Shown: piece after piece, positions 25,801 to 37,240 of the stretch
Position numbering within the stretch: the first letter of the stretch is position 1
Layout of the letters: the number at the start of each line of letters is the position of its first letter
Origin: Pristionchus mayeri
Lineage: Eukaryota; Nematoda; Chromadorea; Rhabditida; Neodiplogasteridae
Direction of reading: 5' to 3'
NCBI GenBank assembly: GCA_036245805.1
Contig: BTRK01000006.1
Span: 27,718,901 to 27,782,900 of the forward strand
Length of the DNA: 64,000 nucleotides
Made by a program: the position numbers and the translations under genes
The notes under the pieces: model-generated
Database searches by the model: none
What the model saw: only the letters and a program-made list of their open reading frames with translations
Told to the model about the DNA's origin: nothing

Positions 25801-28800
25801 TGAGAACTTTGTTTGATTGGATTCCGATGTTGGGTTGATTGCAACTATCGGGGGAGACGGTGCGTGTGAACAATGGATGAATTAAATTAGAATTGCATTA
25901 TGGTGGAGGATAGGAGTAACTAACCGAGTGTCGATCACATTCAAATCTCATGATTAATGGGGATTTCTTTGAGGCGATAAGCCTGCGCCGCTCTTCGGAA
26001 ATTCTCTACTCAACAGAGAATGGGAGATCGTAACCGTACAGGAAATGTGCAGGTGAGGGATAAGGATGATGGGTCTGTATTGATTGGAGTACGGTAGAGT
26101 GTCTCGAGGGGAGGAATTGATTGCAGACGACTGTCACTCGACCATCTGGATGTGCAAGATATGCCCATCCCCGAGGGGGCGAATTCGAGTGTGATACTGG
26201 ATGAACTGATGATCAGACAGGTGCGAGCACTCACTCATTATATCGAGAATTAGGGGGGGGGGGGGGGGGAGTGCAACTATGATACAATACTTGGGGTATC
26301 ATGGGCACGAAAGTAGAGGGAGCTGTGTTCTTGGACTAGTAGAGAAATGTGATAGGGAGCTACTCCCCCTCAGTGAAGATTTCCCACAGAATCATGTGAT
26401 GTAACGAGAAAGGATCAAATAGAAACAAATGAAAGGGTGTACTATGGGAATGGGGATGCGAGTAATAGATGCATGTTCATGCCGAGAGAAGGGAAAAAAT
26501 CCCTCACTTCACCTCACTATATTCTATCCATTTTAGTCTGCGGAAGGGAGGCATTATAATGATGGGAGTTCTGTTTTGTTACAGTGAAATGTAAACGGGG
26601 GTTGTGCAATGGTATTCCTGCTTCCCCTTGTTTTGTCTTATTCTTGTAAGGAAAGAACTGGAGCTCATAAAAGGAATCTAGTGCTACCCCTCAATTTTTG
26701 GATTATTACTCTTCCTTGACTATTTGTTATTCTGGTCTCCCTGCCCATAAGGTCCTTCTCGAGTGAATTTCCATAGATCTTCCATTAGAAGGGCCTGCAA
26801 AAGTAGAAAGACTGACGACTGTATACTATCATCATCGACTGTATACTATCATCATCGACTGTATACATGCATGGATGTATAGCAGGCATCGTCCATCCCT
26901 CCATTCCTAGAATAACCACGTTTTTTCGCCCCAGACTCGTATTGAATCCAATGGCCAATAGACTTGCTCTCATCAATTAGTTGTTTTTCCATGTAGAGTG
27001 GGACTCACGCGTATTTCCCCTATCTCTTTCTTCCCCTCTCCTTCACTAGAGCAAGTTCATGCACTTATTCTTTAGAGTTCCATGTGAGCGGATATGTGAT
27101 CTGAATGGCTGAATGAAGATTCAGTTTAACTTTTTTCTGGTCACATTTCTAGGATTTCGATGCATTAAGATTAGGAATTAAATGGTGAAGATGGAATTGT
27201 TGTTTTCTCTCGCTCTAAGTAGGATGAGGGGGATAGAGAGGCAATTAATGGAGAGGAAGGAGGAAGGAGCAGTCATGTGTGCTAGAGAAGAGAAGAAGGC
27301 TGTGATGGGACTGCAGAGAATGGCCGAAGCTGCCTTTGAGGCAATGCCGAGAATAGTCTGGAAACAGGGATGGATTATGGTAGGCTAAGATATTGGAAGT
27401 GCACTCAACAAGATTGAGTTGCGCCCCCTCTCGCATTCCCCGACTCTCTCCTCAATAGAAGTGATGCATGCCAATCCCATCCAATTCAAAGTGGAAGACG
27501 GAGAATCATGGGACGATTGAGAATGGAGAATGCAGTTGAAACATGCAAACATCGCATCTCTTCCGACTAGCCAATATTGTAGAGAGATGATACATCTCTG
27601 ATTTCACTACTTTTCACAAAGTTGGGAGTGATTGTCAATAGTTCCATCTGAATATGAATGGAGACCTCTGGCTGAACTCTCCTTCCTATCTGGAGATACG
27701 TGCAAGAGACTCCATCTTGGTCGGTCTTTTGCCTGTTTTGTCGACGAGAGCTAGTGGAGGAACTATTGCTATTTCTTCCCCTGTCGACGAAAGGGAAGAA
27801 GTAGTTGAGACTAGAAAGAAGGACGTTCTATTTCTACCTTCCAAGGGATAGGGTGAAGATTGGAGACAGAAGGGTTGGGAGGGGAATAGGTGGATGCATT
27901 TGAATGGGTGCTAACTAGTGGGAGAAAAGGAGGGATGATGAGATGGTTGATGATCTGAGAGTGGTCGGATCTAGAAGGAAGTGCTTTTATTTTAGTCTCA
28001 CTAACGAGCCCGTGAAAGAGATTATGTAGAAGTAATGGGGGAATGGAGATAATTCTTTGCGAAATGTGTTCTCCCTGGCTGGAGAGAGAGAGAAGAGAGT
28101 AGTCTCTATTGCAGATAATGGAGATCCTTCCTGCGCGTGCCGAGGGATATCCTTGGGTGTCTATCTACAACTCTGACAAGCACGGATTCTCACTGGCCAC
28201 TCTCTACAGGTACACACTGCATCCCCTTTATTCCCCTCTTCATTCTGAATGCTGACTTCCCTTCTTTAGGAAAATGGCAGAATTCGACGAGGACATGTCG
28301 CCCGTGCTACTCATAATCCGAGACACGAAAGACCACGTGTTCGGTGAGTGGTCTCTGATCTTCTTCCTTCTCGATTCTCTTATCTTTCTCCTTTGGAGGA
28401 TGCGTCGTCTCGTCAGCAATTCGTCCCTCTGATCACTTCCTCGGAACGGGAGATTCCTCTCTCCTCTTTCGATTCACTGGAGAAGTTCCCCATACTCGGT
28501 CAGTTATTCCATAGTGCACACCTCATGGTTATTAGGGTCTTTGCCTCACTACTTATTCTCATCAACAGACAAATTAATGTCGGAAGCATGGAGTTATATT
28601 TTTATTTTCAAGTTGGCTTCATCATTGCCGGTTTATTTCATCTATCTGCAAAATATGCAGTTGAATAGATCATCCATTATTCAGAACCCTAAAATGGGAA
28701 TACTGTAGAAAGGCAATTTGGAGTGGGCGATCTCTGTGAATGAGGGAAGATATAGTCAACAAGACTCCTTCTCCTCTCTCAATTATGCATTCTCGATGTA

Positions 28801-29980
28801 TGTCTGAATTTGTGTTTACTGCTCAACCTCGTAATGGATTGTTTCATTCTCTCTACACGAGGACTCCCGAGTGCTTGAAATGAGCTCGTTTCTAGACCAA
28901 AATGCGAATAAAGGAGCGCTTGAGGGGTTTCCCCGTTTCACTCCGGAAAGAGTTTAGAGAGGTGCACGAAGTAATTCCGAGAAAAGGAAGAATGCTTAGA
29001 ATGACTGGAGAATGGGATATGAATGGAAGGAGTACTTCATTCTCTAGGGAACCATATCTATGTCTGTGCAGGACTATGGATGAGAGAGCACTTTTCTAAA
29101 AGATGTTGGTGTTTCATCAGATGATGGTGCCGGTAATAATCAAATAATCGGGGAGGGGTTAATATGATATTTCGGGAATCGACATTTCGGCAACGGCGCA
29201 CGAAAGATATATCCCGCTTTGAAGTTACTTCTCAGACTAATGAGCTCGTTGGACAAAATCTCTAGAGCCTTCGATCATGCTTGGTCACATGTCATAGAAA
29301 TGGCCTGATAGAATAGATGAAGAAATTTAAACATTGTACAAATGTAATTCAAAGTGGGATTGGTACTTGTTGCTTGTAAGAATATGTCTAGGCAAACAGT
29401 ATTGCGCCGTTGTCGAAACACCGATATGCATGCCCTCGATTAGTCGTCCTTTTCTCTTTCCATCGCCCTTTCTTATTGTGTTCCCTATTTGGCGCGGAAA
29501 ACGAAGAGAGAGAAGACATAGAGACATATATTTCAGAGGAGGAAAGAGTGAATTTTGATTCGAGTTAAGCAGCGGTCTAGTCATTGCTGCAAGGATGGAA
29601 CTCTAGGGCGAAATGTAATGGGCGTCTATTGCTAAGAAATTCTATGGAAATTCGCTTATTGTAATAAATAAGTGTTTGTATTTCAGGGAGCTGCGTCACT
29701 ACTCATGGACGGGTGAGAATCAGTTCTTCGTGCATGCCCAGAAAGATTGCCTGTCCATCGGAGCAGGACACGGACACAATGGACTGTGGGTCGATGCTGA
29801 TCTCAATCATGGAAGGAGTCAGAGGTACACTCTTTGTACCCGTGGCCCATCCCAATGTGAGATTGTATCGTCTGATCGGCTATTTATTTCAGATGTGACA
29901 CTTTTGATAACGAACCTTTGGCCGGAGAAAATGAGGACTTCATCGTTCAATTTGTCGAAGCTTTCGGCTTCCGAATTTAG
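7804..29980 (+). CDS. lmd-3: LysM- and TLDc-domain protein, OXR1/NCOA7 family (LMD-3-like)
   Basis: OXR1/NCOA7 proteins protect against oxidative stress, and their TLDc domain binds the V-ATPase. Secure exons: 11190-11294 and 11753-11813 (LysM, VIQPGDTLERIA), 11872-11973, 12573-12651, 12698-12755, 12808-12944 and 13008-13109 (GRAM-like part, FDPDVTHPLV), 13198-13255, 13301-13378, 13424-13547, 13592-13703, 13921-14042, 14090-14145, 14257-14373, 15514-15632, 15687-15784, 16969-17075 and 17190-17243 (KREFWFAIP, QWSPDKYG), 17543-17611, 17829-17880, 23669-23700, 25109-25334, 26017-26052, 26127-26220. TLDc: 28115-28209, 28270-28343, 28536-28611, 29687-29824 (WTGENQFFV, GLWVDADL), 29893-29980 (stop). 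Phase closes across these; only the acceptor near 26017 is ambiguous. N-terminal exons 7804-7869, 7947-7991, 8236-8291 and 11042 to about 11144 are in phase but less certain. Candidate internal first exons begin at 15317 and 22262. Confidence 0.92.
9960..10151. mobile_element. Short inverted-repeat element with 10-bp target duplication (MULE-type MITE)
   Basis: CGTCCTTACG occurs at 9950-9959 and again at 10152-10161, flanking a 192-bp segment. After about ten unmatched bases, the ends are inverted copies built on GGATGAGAACCGTCGG and TGAGAACCCA. A 9-10 bp duplication with terminal inverted repeats is typical of Mutator-like elements. There is no coding capacity. It lies in the putative first large intron of the LysM-TLDc gene. 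Confidence 0.75.
11526..11704. mobile_element. hAT-type MITE with 8-bp target duplication
   Basis: The element begins CATAGGTGGGC and ends with the exact complement GCCCACCTATG. GTTTATTT is duplicated immediately outside (11518-11525 and 11705-11712). Further in, AAAACCGGGGGT words continue the inverted arrangement. An 8-bp duplication with GGTGGGC-like ends fits hAT elements. At 179 bp it is non-autonomous, and it interrupts the intron between the two LysM exons without touching splice sites. Confidence 0.85.
15317..15412 (+). CDS. lmd-3: Candidate alternative first exon of the LysM-TLDc gene
   Basis: An ATG two bases behind a CCTACAG acceptor opens a 32-codon frame beginning MLGRLKFRSRSGSYDLL. 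It ends at a GTGG donor in phase 0, matching the downstream exon at 15514. The preceding secure exon (14257-14373) also ends in phase 0, but joining it here gives an early stop, so this exon fits only as a start. Short isoforms lacking LysM are known in the OXR1 family. Evidence is splice phase only. Confidence 0.45.
17881..22261 (+). other. Large intron of the LysM-TLDc gene
   Basis: About 4.4 kb between exon 17829-17880 and the internal exon at 22262. I found no phase-consistent exon of the host gene. It contains a 193-codon plus-strand frame (19577-20158) of pyrimidine-driven composition. The 3' part probably holds the promoter for the internal first exon at 22262. Confidence 0.5.
22262..22778 (+). 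CDS. lmd-3: Internal first exon: alternative N-terminus of the LysM-TLDc protein
   Basis: A 172-codon frame starting MGATPSSQYDLSRRRAQ and ending LFSPSG has real coding character: Ser/Arg-rich, with a basic cluster (RKKKDRRFKIGKKARK) near its end. It ends in phase 1 at a GTGAG donor, exactly matching the next exon (23669-23700), which leads in phase to 25109-25334 and the TLDc exons. Exon 17829-17880 also ends in phase 1, so it could splice directly to 23669. The simplest reading is an alternative promoter giving a LysM-less isoform with a disordered basic N-terminus. Confidence 0.7.
25426..25790 (-). other. Antisense open frame inside a LysM-TLDc gene intron
   Basis: The minus strand stays open for about 120 codons and reads as charged sequence (for example SRKEEETARIGEEIYRADLQ), unlike the Ser/Leu/Pro frames typical of local composition. 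It lies between host exons 25109-25334 and 26017. I could not find flanking exons, a convincing start, or a family match, so a nested gene remains possible but unproven. Confidence 0.25.
26221..28114 (+). other. Intron of the LysM-TLDc gene, before the TLDc exons
   Basis: About 1.9 kb with no exon that fits the host phase. It contains a run of about 18 G at 26252-26269 and a short 20-bp tandem repeat at 26817-26866. Otherwise unremarkable. Confidence 0.5.
26817..26866. repeat. 20-bp tandem repeat, 2.5 copies
   Basis: The unit GACTGTATACTATCATCATC occurs perfectly at 26817-26836 and 26837-26856, and its first half again at 26857-26866. It is a simple minisatellite within an intron. Confidence 0.9.
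28612..29686 (+). other. Intron within the TLDc domain
   Basis: About 1.1 kb between the exons encoding YIFIFK and ELRHYSWTGENQ. No additional exon is needed, because phases match and the TLDc sequence is continuous. Confidence 0.6.
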
Positions 29981-30695
29981 AGTGATCTCTGATCTGTAGA
30001 ATGATCTTTCCCTCATCTTTCTGACATTTGCCATTCTTTTTGTTTCTAATAATCGACGGTACTCATTCCGGCTAAACCTGCAGAAACTAGTCAAAGATTT
30101 TGCTCATAAGAGATAATTCTATCGAATGATCGATAACGCACTTCCTTTCCCTCTTTGTGATAGGCTGATAGTACGACTCCCCCAAGCGATTTGTATCTGA
30201 TTTAATCGGGCATTTTAGCCCAGTTGTCGCATTGTGTGAAACAGTTGCACTTTCCCATTTGTAGTGCCTCTTCCTTATTATATTCCCATTGGATATTTGC
30301 CTGTTTATTACTCGTCAATTTTTACTGGTAATGGTATATTCATGTTGCGTGCAAGACAATACTTGAACACTTTCATTGATTTAATAGAGGTACATAGGCC
30401 CTCTAGTCACTATACAGTCGACATTCCTTCACTTTCCCCATACTACTCTCATCTTCGGGATACAATTCATGATAGGTAGATCAAGGGATTCTATTCTCCT
30501 GTTTTCATTGTATAATACTTTCCCTGCCCTTCTTTCTGTATTCTTTCTGTACAATTTGCATGATTCACACTTTGAACTTGTTTTTAATGCCAACATTTTA
30601 TAAAATGATAAATCATTAATATACATATATTATCTGAGCAAGGATATTTGTTCTCAAATAAATGTTCATAACAACAGAGCTGTATAAATGGGGAA
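29981..30695. other. Convergent 3' intergenic region
   Basis: This is the AT-rich spacer between the stop of the plus-strand LysM-TLDc gene and the stop of the minus-strand MGME1-like gene. No further gene seen. Confidence 0.6.
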
Positions 30696-31898
30696 TCAAT
30701 ATCTAAGATCCACCGTACTCTCCCCCTTATCATCACTCTCATTCACAGTATTCCAGAAGGAATTAACTCGACTTTTCCATTCGCTCCATGCGTTCTGAAA
30801 ATGTTGATAACCGTAGTACGGAAACATGTGAAGACTGACATCCATGTGAGCTCCACTCATCTCTACCACATTTCCTTCTATTCCATTCTCGTGAGCGACA
30901 AGGATGAAAGCACGATCGATCTGAGATTAAGTGTAGAGGGGGAAGAGACAGCAATTGTCTACCTGAGGATATTGATCGAATTGAATGGATGCATTGAATG
31001 CCCCCACATACGCAGCCATTTGAGAAGGGTATGAGAAGAGTTTGTCAAGCTGAAACACAATTCATAGCATATTATGAACTAGATATTGGTATAACCGAGT
31101 TTTCTCCATTCTGCATCGAATTTCCAATGGAAGAATTTGCAGAGGAAGTTTTCCAATCGATTATAGTAAGTCCCTCCCTGTATTACAATCAACTTTCTTT
31201 TCCAATGAACAACTCTGACTCCAGGGGAAGGACGGCATCAAATCTGCCTTGATACATGAGATTGGGATGAATGAGACTTCTCTCGAACAGAGGCTCCATC
31301 TCTCTCTTCATTCGGAACGATCGAAGCAAGGGTAAAGCTGACTGGACATACCCTCTGGCTGACTCGTCCACCTTCAATATTTCCATCTTTTTGCTTTCCG
31401 TTTCTACTACTGTACCTCGTTGAGTATCGACTCATTCGAGTGTGTCAATCTGCCCAAGTAAGCTTCCCTCGTGAGTCTCTCCATCACACTGTGGAATTTC
31501 GTACCCGAGGAGACACGAGCTGCAAGGGATGGCATTACAGGTTCCTCTCAATCTACGACCACCTCCCATCCACTTGCGGAATCCTGCTATACCCATGTTC
31601 CTGATCATCATTTGTTGCCACCGTTTGAGAGCCACCTGGAATGGCAGGAATGGATGGTGCATGGTGGGTAGGAGTAACCTTGTCACTCGTAGCTCCCAGA
31701 ATTGCTGAGATCGAAGGCATCTTCCCCTCTATTTCAGGCGCAGCCAGTCTCTTTGGCTGCCATCATTAATAAGAGAATGAATCAAATGAGATCTACCTTC
31801 AACGGAATGTCCTCTGGCTCGAATCTAGACACGATTCCTTTAGAAGTACTTGGCATAATAGTTGTTCCATAGCAAATAGTTTTGAGAGCTCCCCGCAT
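30696..31898 (-). CDS. mgme-1: MGME1-like mitochondrial genome maintenance exonuclease
   Basis: Eight exons join in phase to 295 residues: 31898-31797, 31726-31679, 31635-31563, 31519-31416, 31386-31220, 31177-31096, 31049-30963, 30920-30696. MGME1 is a PD-(D/E)XK-type nuclease that trims single-stranded mtDNA ends during replication. The family landmarks are present in order: MPSISAILGAT, ALKRWQQMMIRNMG, GTKFHSVMERL, HPNLMYQGRFDAVL, and the catalytic core IIDWKTS followed by SYPSQMAAYVGAFN. The N-terminus (MRGALKTICYG) is basic and could be a mitochondrial presequence; the next in-frame ATG is at 31856. The acceptor near 31726 could alternatively be six bases downstream. It lies about 215 bp after the stop of the upstream gene on the same strand, so co-transcription is possible. 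Confidence 0.9.
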
Positions 31899-32113
31899 TC
31901 CTCTAGAATGCTCAAATGTATCTTCGAAACTGAGAGGAAGAAAAAAGAAAGCACCCCTCGACCATTTTACTGATATCTATAGAAATGATGTACTGCTTTG
32001 AACAGTTGAATGCACTATTAATTGTCCGAGATCGAATTCATATTTTATTGTATTATGTACAACAGAGCGACGTAATAACAATATCCCTGGTCAACATAGA
32101 CCGTCTCAGTACA

Positions 32114-35100
32114 TCATGAGAGAAAGATGGACTGCATTCCAGGGGGTGGGATAGGCGCTCCCTGTGGTGTTAGCATCATTTTCCTCTTCGACGTCTCTTC
32201 GATAAGTAGCCAGCAAGGAGTAGCAGACTGCAGAGGGGGTCATTCAATCTACTACGGGAGGGGACGCACCACTGGAGGCGGCGGTGGCACGTAGCAGTGG
32301 GAAGGTGCAGCACGGGGACCCCACTTGGTGAAGAGAGAATCCTGCCAAGGATGAATCACCCTCTCCTCTCTCGTGCACTATCCACTGATTAAGAGTGTAC
32401 CTTGGCATCGTAACTCTTCCGAATGTTCCCCCATAGTTTGGGAGGGGGAGCTGCGATTTGTTGCTGTACTTGAGGAGGAGCCTGACCTACGACTGCAATA
32501 GACTACTTGAGGAAGGGGCGGAGAATGTGAACATCTCTATATCTCTATGTAGCTCTCTTCTCTTGTTTATGCTACGTGCAATCGATTGGGGAAGTGGACA
32601 ATTCCTCACCGGGAGCATCGACTCCTCCCAATGCAGCTGTTGCTCCTCCCATCACAATACTCAGCATCTCTGCCATCACACAGTCTGCATTCGCCTCCCC
32701 CACAGTCGAAGAAGAAGCTGAAGAGGGAGATTCACTTGACAATACACTATCAATGAGTAATCCATCAGAATATCACCATCTCCTCCTCCCATTCCACTGG
32801 GTGCAGAAAGCATCTGTGACATCAGTGGTTGAGGGGCTGCTCCCATTTTCTAAATCAATTATATTATTTTACAGCATTTCCCACCGAAATAACATAACCA
32901 GCTTTATCGAAAATAAATTGTCAATTCATCTAATTGAGAATCAGTATTTCACTCGTTGTCCTTCACTGCCACTCCTGTCTCTCCCTCCCTCTCCCTCCCC
33001 ATCTCTCCCTTGCGCACCCTGCTCTCTGCTTCCATCGCAGCCACATGATGCGACATGTAGGATGCCTGCTGGTCTGCGTATGCTTGTGCAGCCTGTCGTT
33101 GCATTTCATCTGCAACAGAGTCATCAACATACTCCCTACTATTCGGGAGTTGCCCTCTTTCATTTCCAGCATAAATCACCCTTTCGCCCCGTTAGTTTTC
33201 AGGAATACCCGGATGAGAAAGGAAAAGTCCTGAATCAACGGGATGTTACCCGAAAAAGGCACGGAACTTGAATTCCTGCAATTGGAATTGTATAATAATT
33301 ATATAAGTAGAGCAATCGACTTCAAACATCGGTTTTAGGCTGATTAGCACTGAAAACCCATATCCGAAGATTCCAGTCGACTGGTCCATGGGGAACCGAG
33401 AAAACGATTTTAAAGTAACCGGGCGAGGACGAAATTGACCCCCTATTTTTTACCTCCATCGAATAGCCGATGGCTGAATTAGTTAAGAATGAATATACAA
33501 AAATGCTAAAAATCAATAATAGCCTCAAGGGAAAGTCGGAAATGATCAGCGTAATCCCGCGCTCTCACACTTTTGCATACTCTCTCGTACACGCGACGAG
33601 ATCAGGTTCAGATCAGGGTTTCGTCCTCGTCCGGTAACTTTAATCAATGTTTGCGGAATTTAATTCTCGTTTCTTTTCCGGAAAAGGGAAACAGAATTAA
33701 CATCATTTACCATTTACATCCTCTTTTTCCTGAAAACTAACGCAACATGAGTACAACAATGATATATTTTTTTCATATTCTATCATTTTTTTCTATTTTG
33801 TATTCCGCACCCCCGTTCCCATCAAATGATGGTATAGGGGAAAAGAAAGTGAATGACGGGTCACCTTCTTTCTGTTGTCTCTGCATTTCTTCCCTCGCCT
33901 GTTCCTCTCTCGCATTTCTCATTCTCTCCAACTCAGCTTCATGATCTGCCTGCACTCGCTTCTGCAATGCATTCTCTATCCACACTGATTCATTATATAT
34001 AAGACAGAATGAAAGTGCATCATGGTTACGGTTATTTCAATGGTATCAGGTTGATGCAAAAGTTTCTTTACAAAATTTCTTTTTGCGTTTTCAGGTTACC
34101 TCTTCCTTCTCTCTTGAACTATACTCATATGGGTCTTTCTATTTTATTAGTAGATGTGTACTCTTATTATCGCACACTTATTCATATCTGATCAATCAAG
34201 TATACATACATGATAAGCTGCCAAAATCACACAATTGAAATTTCCGTCGGATTTTTTGATGGATCGGTATACTTTTCGCTTTGATGGTAACGCAACAATG
34301 ACACCATTTTTGAAAAGCATGATGACTAGGGGTCTTAGAGTGAGAAGAGCGCCGGATCAAGCATGAAACCGCTGGTCACGAATTTCGTATTCTCGAGTTC
34401 GTCCAACTCGAGGGATTGGTTTATTTACGCTCAGCATTTCTGATGTTGGACAAAATGGTCTCAAAAGGTTTGAAAACAGAAGAACTTCTTACAATGAAGC
34501 TACCATAGAAATATGATGAAGATTCCTTGCTCCTCCCAAGAGCCGCATTTCCCAATATATAAACTTTGAATTTTTGACGACGAAAACGGTATATTTCGAA
34601 TCACAAGTTTTCCGAGAGGTTACGAAACTGTGATTTCAATTGATCTGAGTAAGTAACGACCTTTACTAATTAATTTCTCAAAAGAACGGAAGTGGGACTG
34701 TATTGGTTTTAATTTTAAGATGGATTTTGCAGAGCACCCAAAAAACGGAAATTTTACACATTTTCGGATATCAATGTTTTTCTACCAAACGACGTTAGAT
34801 CGATTCGATGGGAACCAAAGATTGTAGTGGCCCAATACTACCTCAAATAATACCAGCGTGGTCTTTCACAGAAGTGATCCATTCGCGACAAAAATTTAAA
34901 AATTCCTTGTAAAGAAACTTTTGCATCAACCTAATACTCATATGCTGCCCTCTAGTCAGTCGTCTTAACAATTGGTACATGAATTGAATACACCTACAGG
35001 GTGTCGCAAAATTACCCGGACTCACATTTTGGAGTATAACTCCTTCACAATTTAATCCTCGGCTCTCGTTCATAGAGAGTAGATAGTTTAACTCCAGAGC

Positions 35101-37240
35101 TATGTAATACTAGGCTGGTGTTGATTAACTTCATTCGGATCCTTACGGATAGTTTTAAAAATAGTCTGAATTCGAACCTAAGATTGCCGCAGCAAATTTC
35201 AAATTTGCCAGCCTACCAAAGCTAGACTAGTAGAGACTGAACTTTTAAACTCAGTGTATGTAATGATCAATTATTTAACTACTTATTAGTATAGATGATA
35301 ATTCTATCAGGTTCCTTATCAATGAGAAACAAGTCACTTTCATGAAGTCATACAAATGGATTTTTCCATCTGAGTTAACCTTTATAATTAAAAAATTCCC
35401 TGCATTTTCCTATCATTTAAGTTTGGCTTTATATGTTTTTTTCTAAACGCAATAAGTCAAATATTTTCTACTTATGTTATTGAGTTGGCTCGGCTGGGTC
35501 CCATTTTCCTAGAAGACTGAATAAAAGAGAAAAATTGAGCACTTAGTGAAATCATAAAAAATTAGAGGATAAATTACCATTCGAGAATCTTGCACCCGCT
35601 CTAAAATAAGCACAAAGCAATAGCAAAATAACGCAACCTTAATTTGGTTTCTGGCTCCGCACCTTGCAATACATTGATTTTCGAACCTGAGGTGGATGAA
35701 TCTGCGGCAATGTTAAATGCTCTCAATTATTTATACCATTGATGCCAGTCCAATCTTTACCGTTTCCTCTCCTCTTCAAATATTGTAACCCACACGTTTA
35801 GGCAAATGTAAAGCGATGATGTCAAGAACCAGCCATTGGTTGCGGGGAAGATATTCTAGGTCGAACCATACACAGATGTACACTCAAATTCAACTGTTTC
35901 CAACGATGTCAGGGAAAAAGTAAAGTGAAATATCTGCTAGACTTGTATTATCCTATTTGTACTTGTCACATACAGCCCATTTATCATACAAAATAGTGGG
36001 TTGATTTATCGCTATTAAAAAATCCAGGCCCATCACTACGCTCATGCGTGAGAGTACCCTCTAGGAATAGTGCATTGTTCGTTTCCTCAAGAGATATCGT
36101 AATAACGGGCAGGGCAATTGACGCCAAACTAATGGGAAATACAGCATGGTGGTCCCTCATAATAATAATGCTATTGACAAAATGAGCGGCTCTTGTAAAG
36201 GTATTTGACTGAATGACAAATATGAGTCCGGGTAATTTTGCGACACCCTGTAGAAATCCTTCTCGTTCTTACTTTCTCCTGAATGGCCCTTCTCCTCTTC
36301 TGGACGTCTTTCTCCCATGTTTCGAATTGCTTAACATACGCTTTATACGCATCAGTTCCCGTCGCATTCCTGAAGACGCCTGGCTAATTTGAAAATAAAC
36401 TGTTTCCCTAGATATAAACATGTGACAAGGGAACCGCAAAAGTATAACTTGGTCCCGACGAAATCTGGATTCTACGTTTTAAAGAGCTCCCAATGAAGAT
36501 TCCATACACCTTTTCAAAACTCGCGAAAATTGCTCGATCATAGTCGGATAATAACCAAAAAAAAGAACCTTTCTCTAGGATTTTCATCATCCGACCTTGA
36601 AATGCAACCGAATGTAAGAAATACTATCACAATGCAGAAACTTCAGTCAAGGCACCATCTTTAGATCAACTATGAAGTATTGAAAAATACGCAAAAAGGA
36701 CTTGTATCTGACAGAATTCGAACCAGGACTAGGAAAAATCAGAGCAAGCGCACAACCTGCAGCGCTGCGATTGACTTTCTTTGAAGTCTCTCAATATCGT
36801 TCACTATTCTGAGAACCGCGCGAGCGGATTTTACGTGAGCCGTATTATTTTCATAAGTCATTTTATGTTCTTAGGAAGCATTTTTCGCAACTTTTGAAAA
36901 GGGTGTATGGAAACATTGAGCATTGAGAGCATTGAAAACGTTGAATCCAGATTTCCACGGGACCAAGTTATACTTTTGTGGCTCGCATGTGAGCGACTTT
37001 TCGAATAACTTGCTGGCAAATAAATTGATCGCTCACTTGTTCTTCTCCTTCCACTCCTCAAACTGAATCTTGTAGTCTCTGTACTGCTTCTCCAGTTCCT
37101 CTTCCGCAAGATCCTTCTATAAAATGACAAACACTCGTTGTTTTGATATTTTTTCGCCATGATAATTGAGGACATTAAAAAACATGTTAGCTAACAAATA
37201 AAACGACTCGAACAATTAACTGTTATGTTACCGGAGCCAT
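32114..37240 (-). CDS. Coiled-coil, Pro/Gln-rich protein with YLPM1-like Y/W repeats
   Basis: Ten exons close in phase to 277 residues: 37240-37232, 37116-37037, 36369-36273, 33961-33865, 33109-33018, 32849-32777, 32717-32610, 32492-32401, 32341-32270, 32227-32114. The N-terminus has two related modules, YRDYKIQFEEWKEKN and YKAYVKQFETWEKD. A Glu/Gln/Arg-rich predicted coiled coil (KRVQADHEAELERMR) follows, then Ala/Gly/Met-rich, Gln/Pro-rich and Pro-rich segments ending in IFLS. The Y-x3-QF-x2-W spacing resembles the central region of YLPM1, a nuclear protein phosphatase-1 partner, but I know that only as a pattern and the function is unassigned. Exon 1 encodes just MAP. Introns carry three transposon remnants without damaging splice sites. 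Confidence 0.72.
33410..33643. mobile_element. TTAA-flanked MITE (full-length copy)
   Basis: TTAA occurs at 33410-33413 and 33640-33643. The internal ends are inverted: AAGTAACCGGGCGAGGACGAAA on the left (written here only as a motif) and the complement of TTTCGTCCTCGTCCGGTAACT on the right. It shares its right half with 6564-6711 and its ends with 962-1200. It sits in an intron of the YLPM1-like gene. Confidence 0.85.
34046..34934. mobile_element. TA-flanked Tc1/mariner-type element, non-autonomous
   Basis: The left end reads AGGTTGATGCAAAAGTTTC (34048 on), and the right end is its near-perfect complement up to 34932. TA dinucleotides flank at 34044-34045 and 34935-34936. The terminal repeats are about 28 bp. 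The 889-bp interior has no transposase-like frame, so it is a deletion derivative or decayed copy. It lies in the largest intron of the YLPM1-like gene, 60 bp from a second element. Confidence 0.75.
34997..36250. mobile_element. TA-flanked Tc1/mariner-type element, about 1.25 kb
   Basis: Both ends carry CAGGGTGTCGCAAAATTACC continuing CGGACTCA, exactly inverted (34997 on, and up to 36250), with TA at 34995-34996 and 36251-36252. The 1254-bp length and about 28-bp terminal repeats match intact mariners. No transposase frame of useful length survives and I could not recognise a DDE motif. The right end is only about 22 bp from the 5' splice site of exon 36369-36273. Confidence 0.82.

Noticed and set aside
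34843..35073. Minus-strand frame across the TA-flanked elements as a possible transposase
   Set aside because: It crosses element borders and terminal repeats, is too short, and has no DDE/DDD-type motif.
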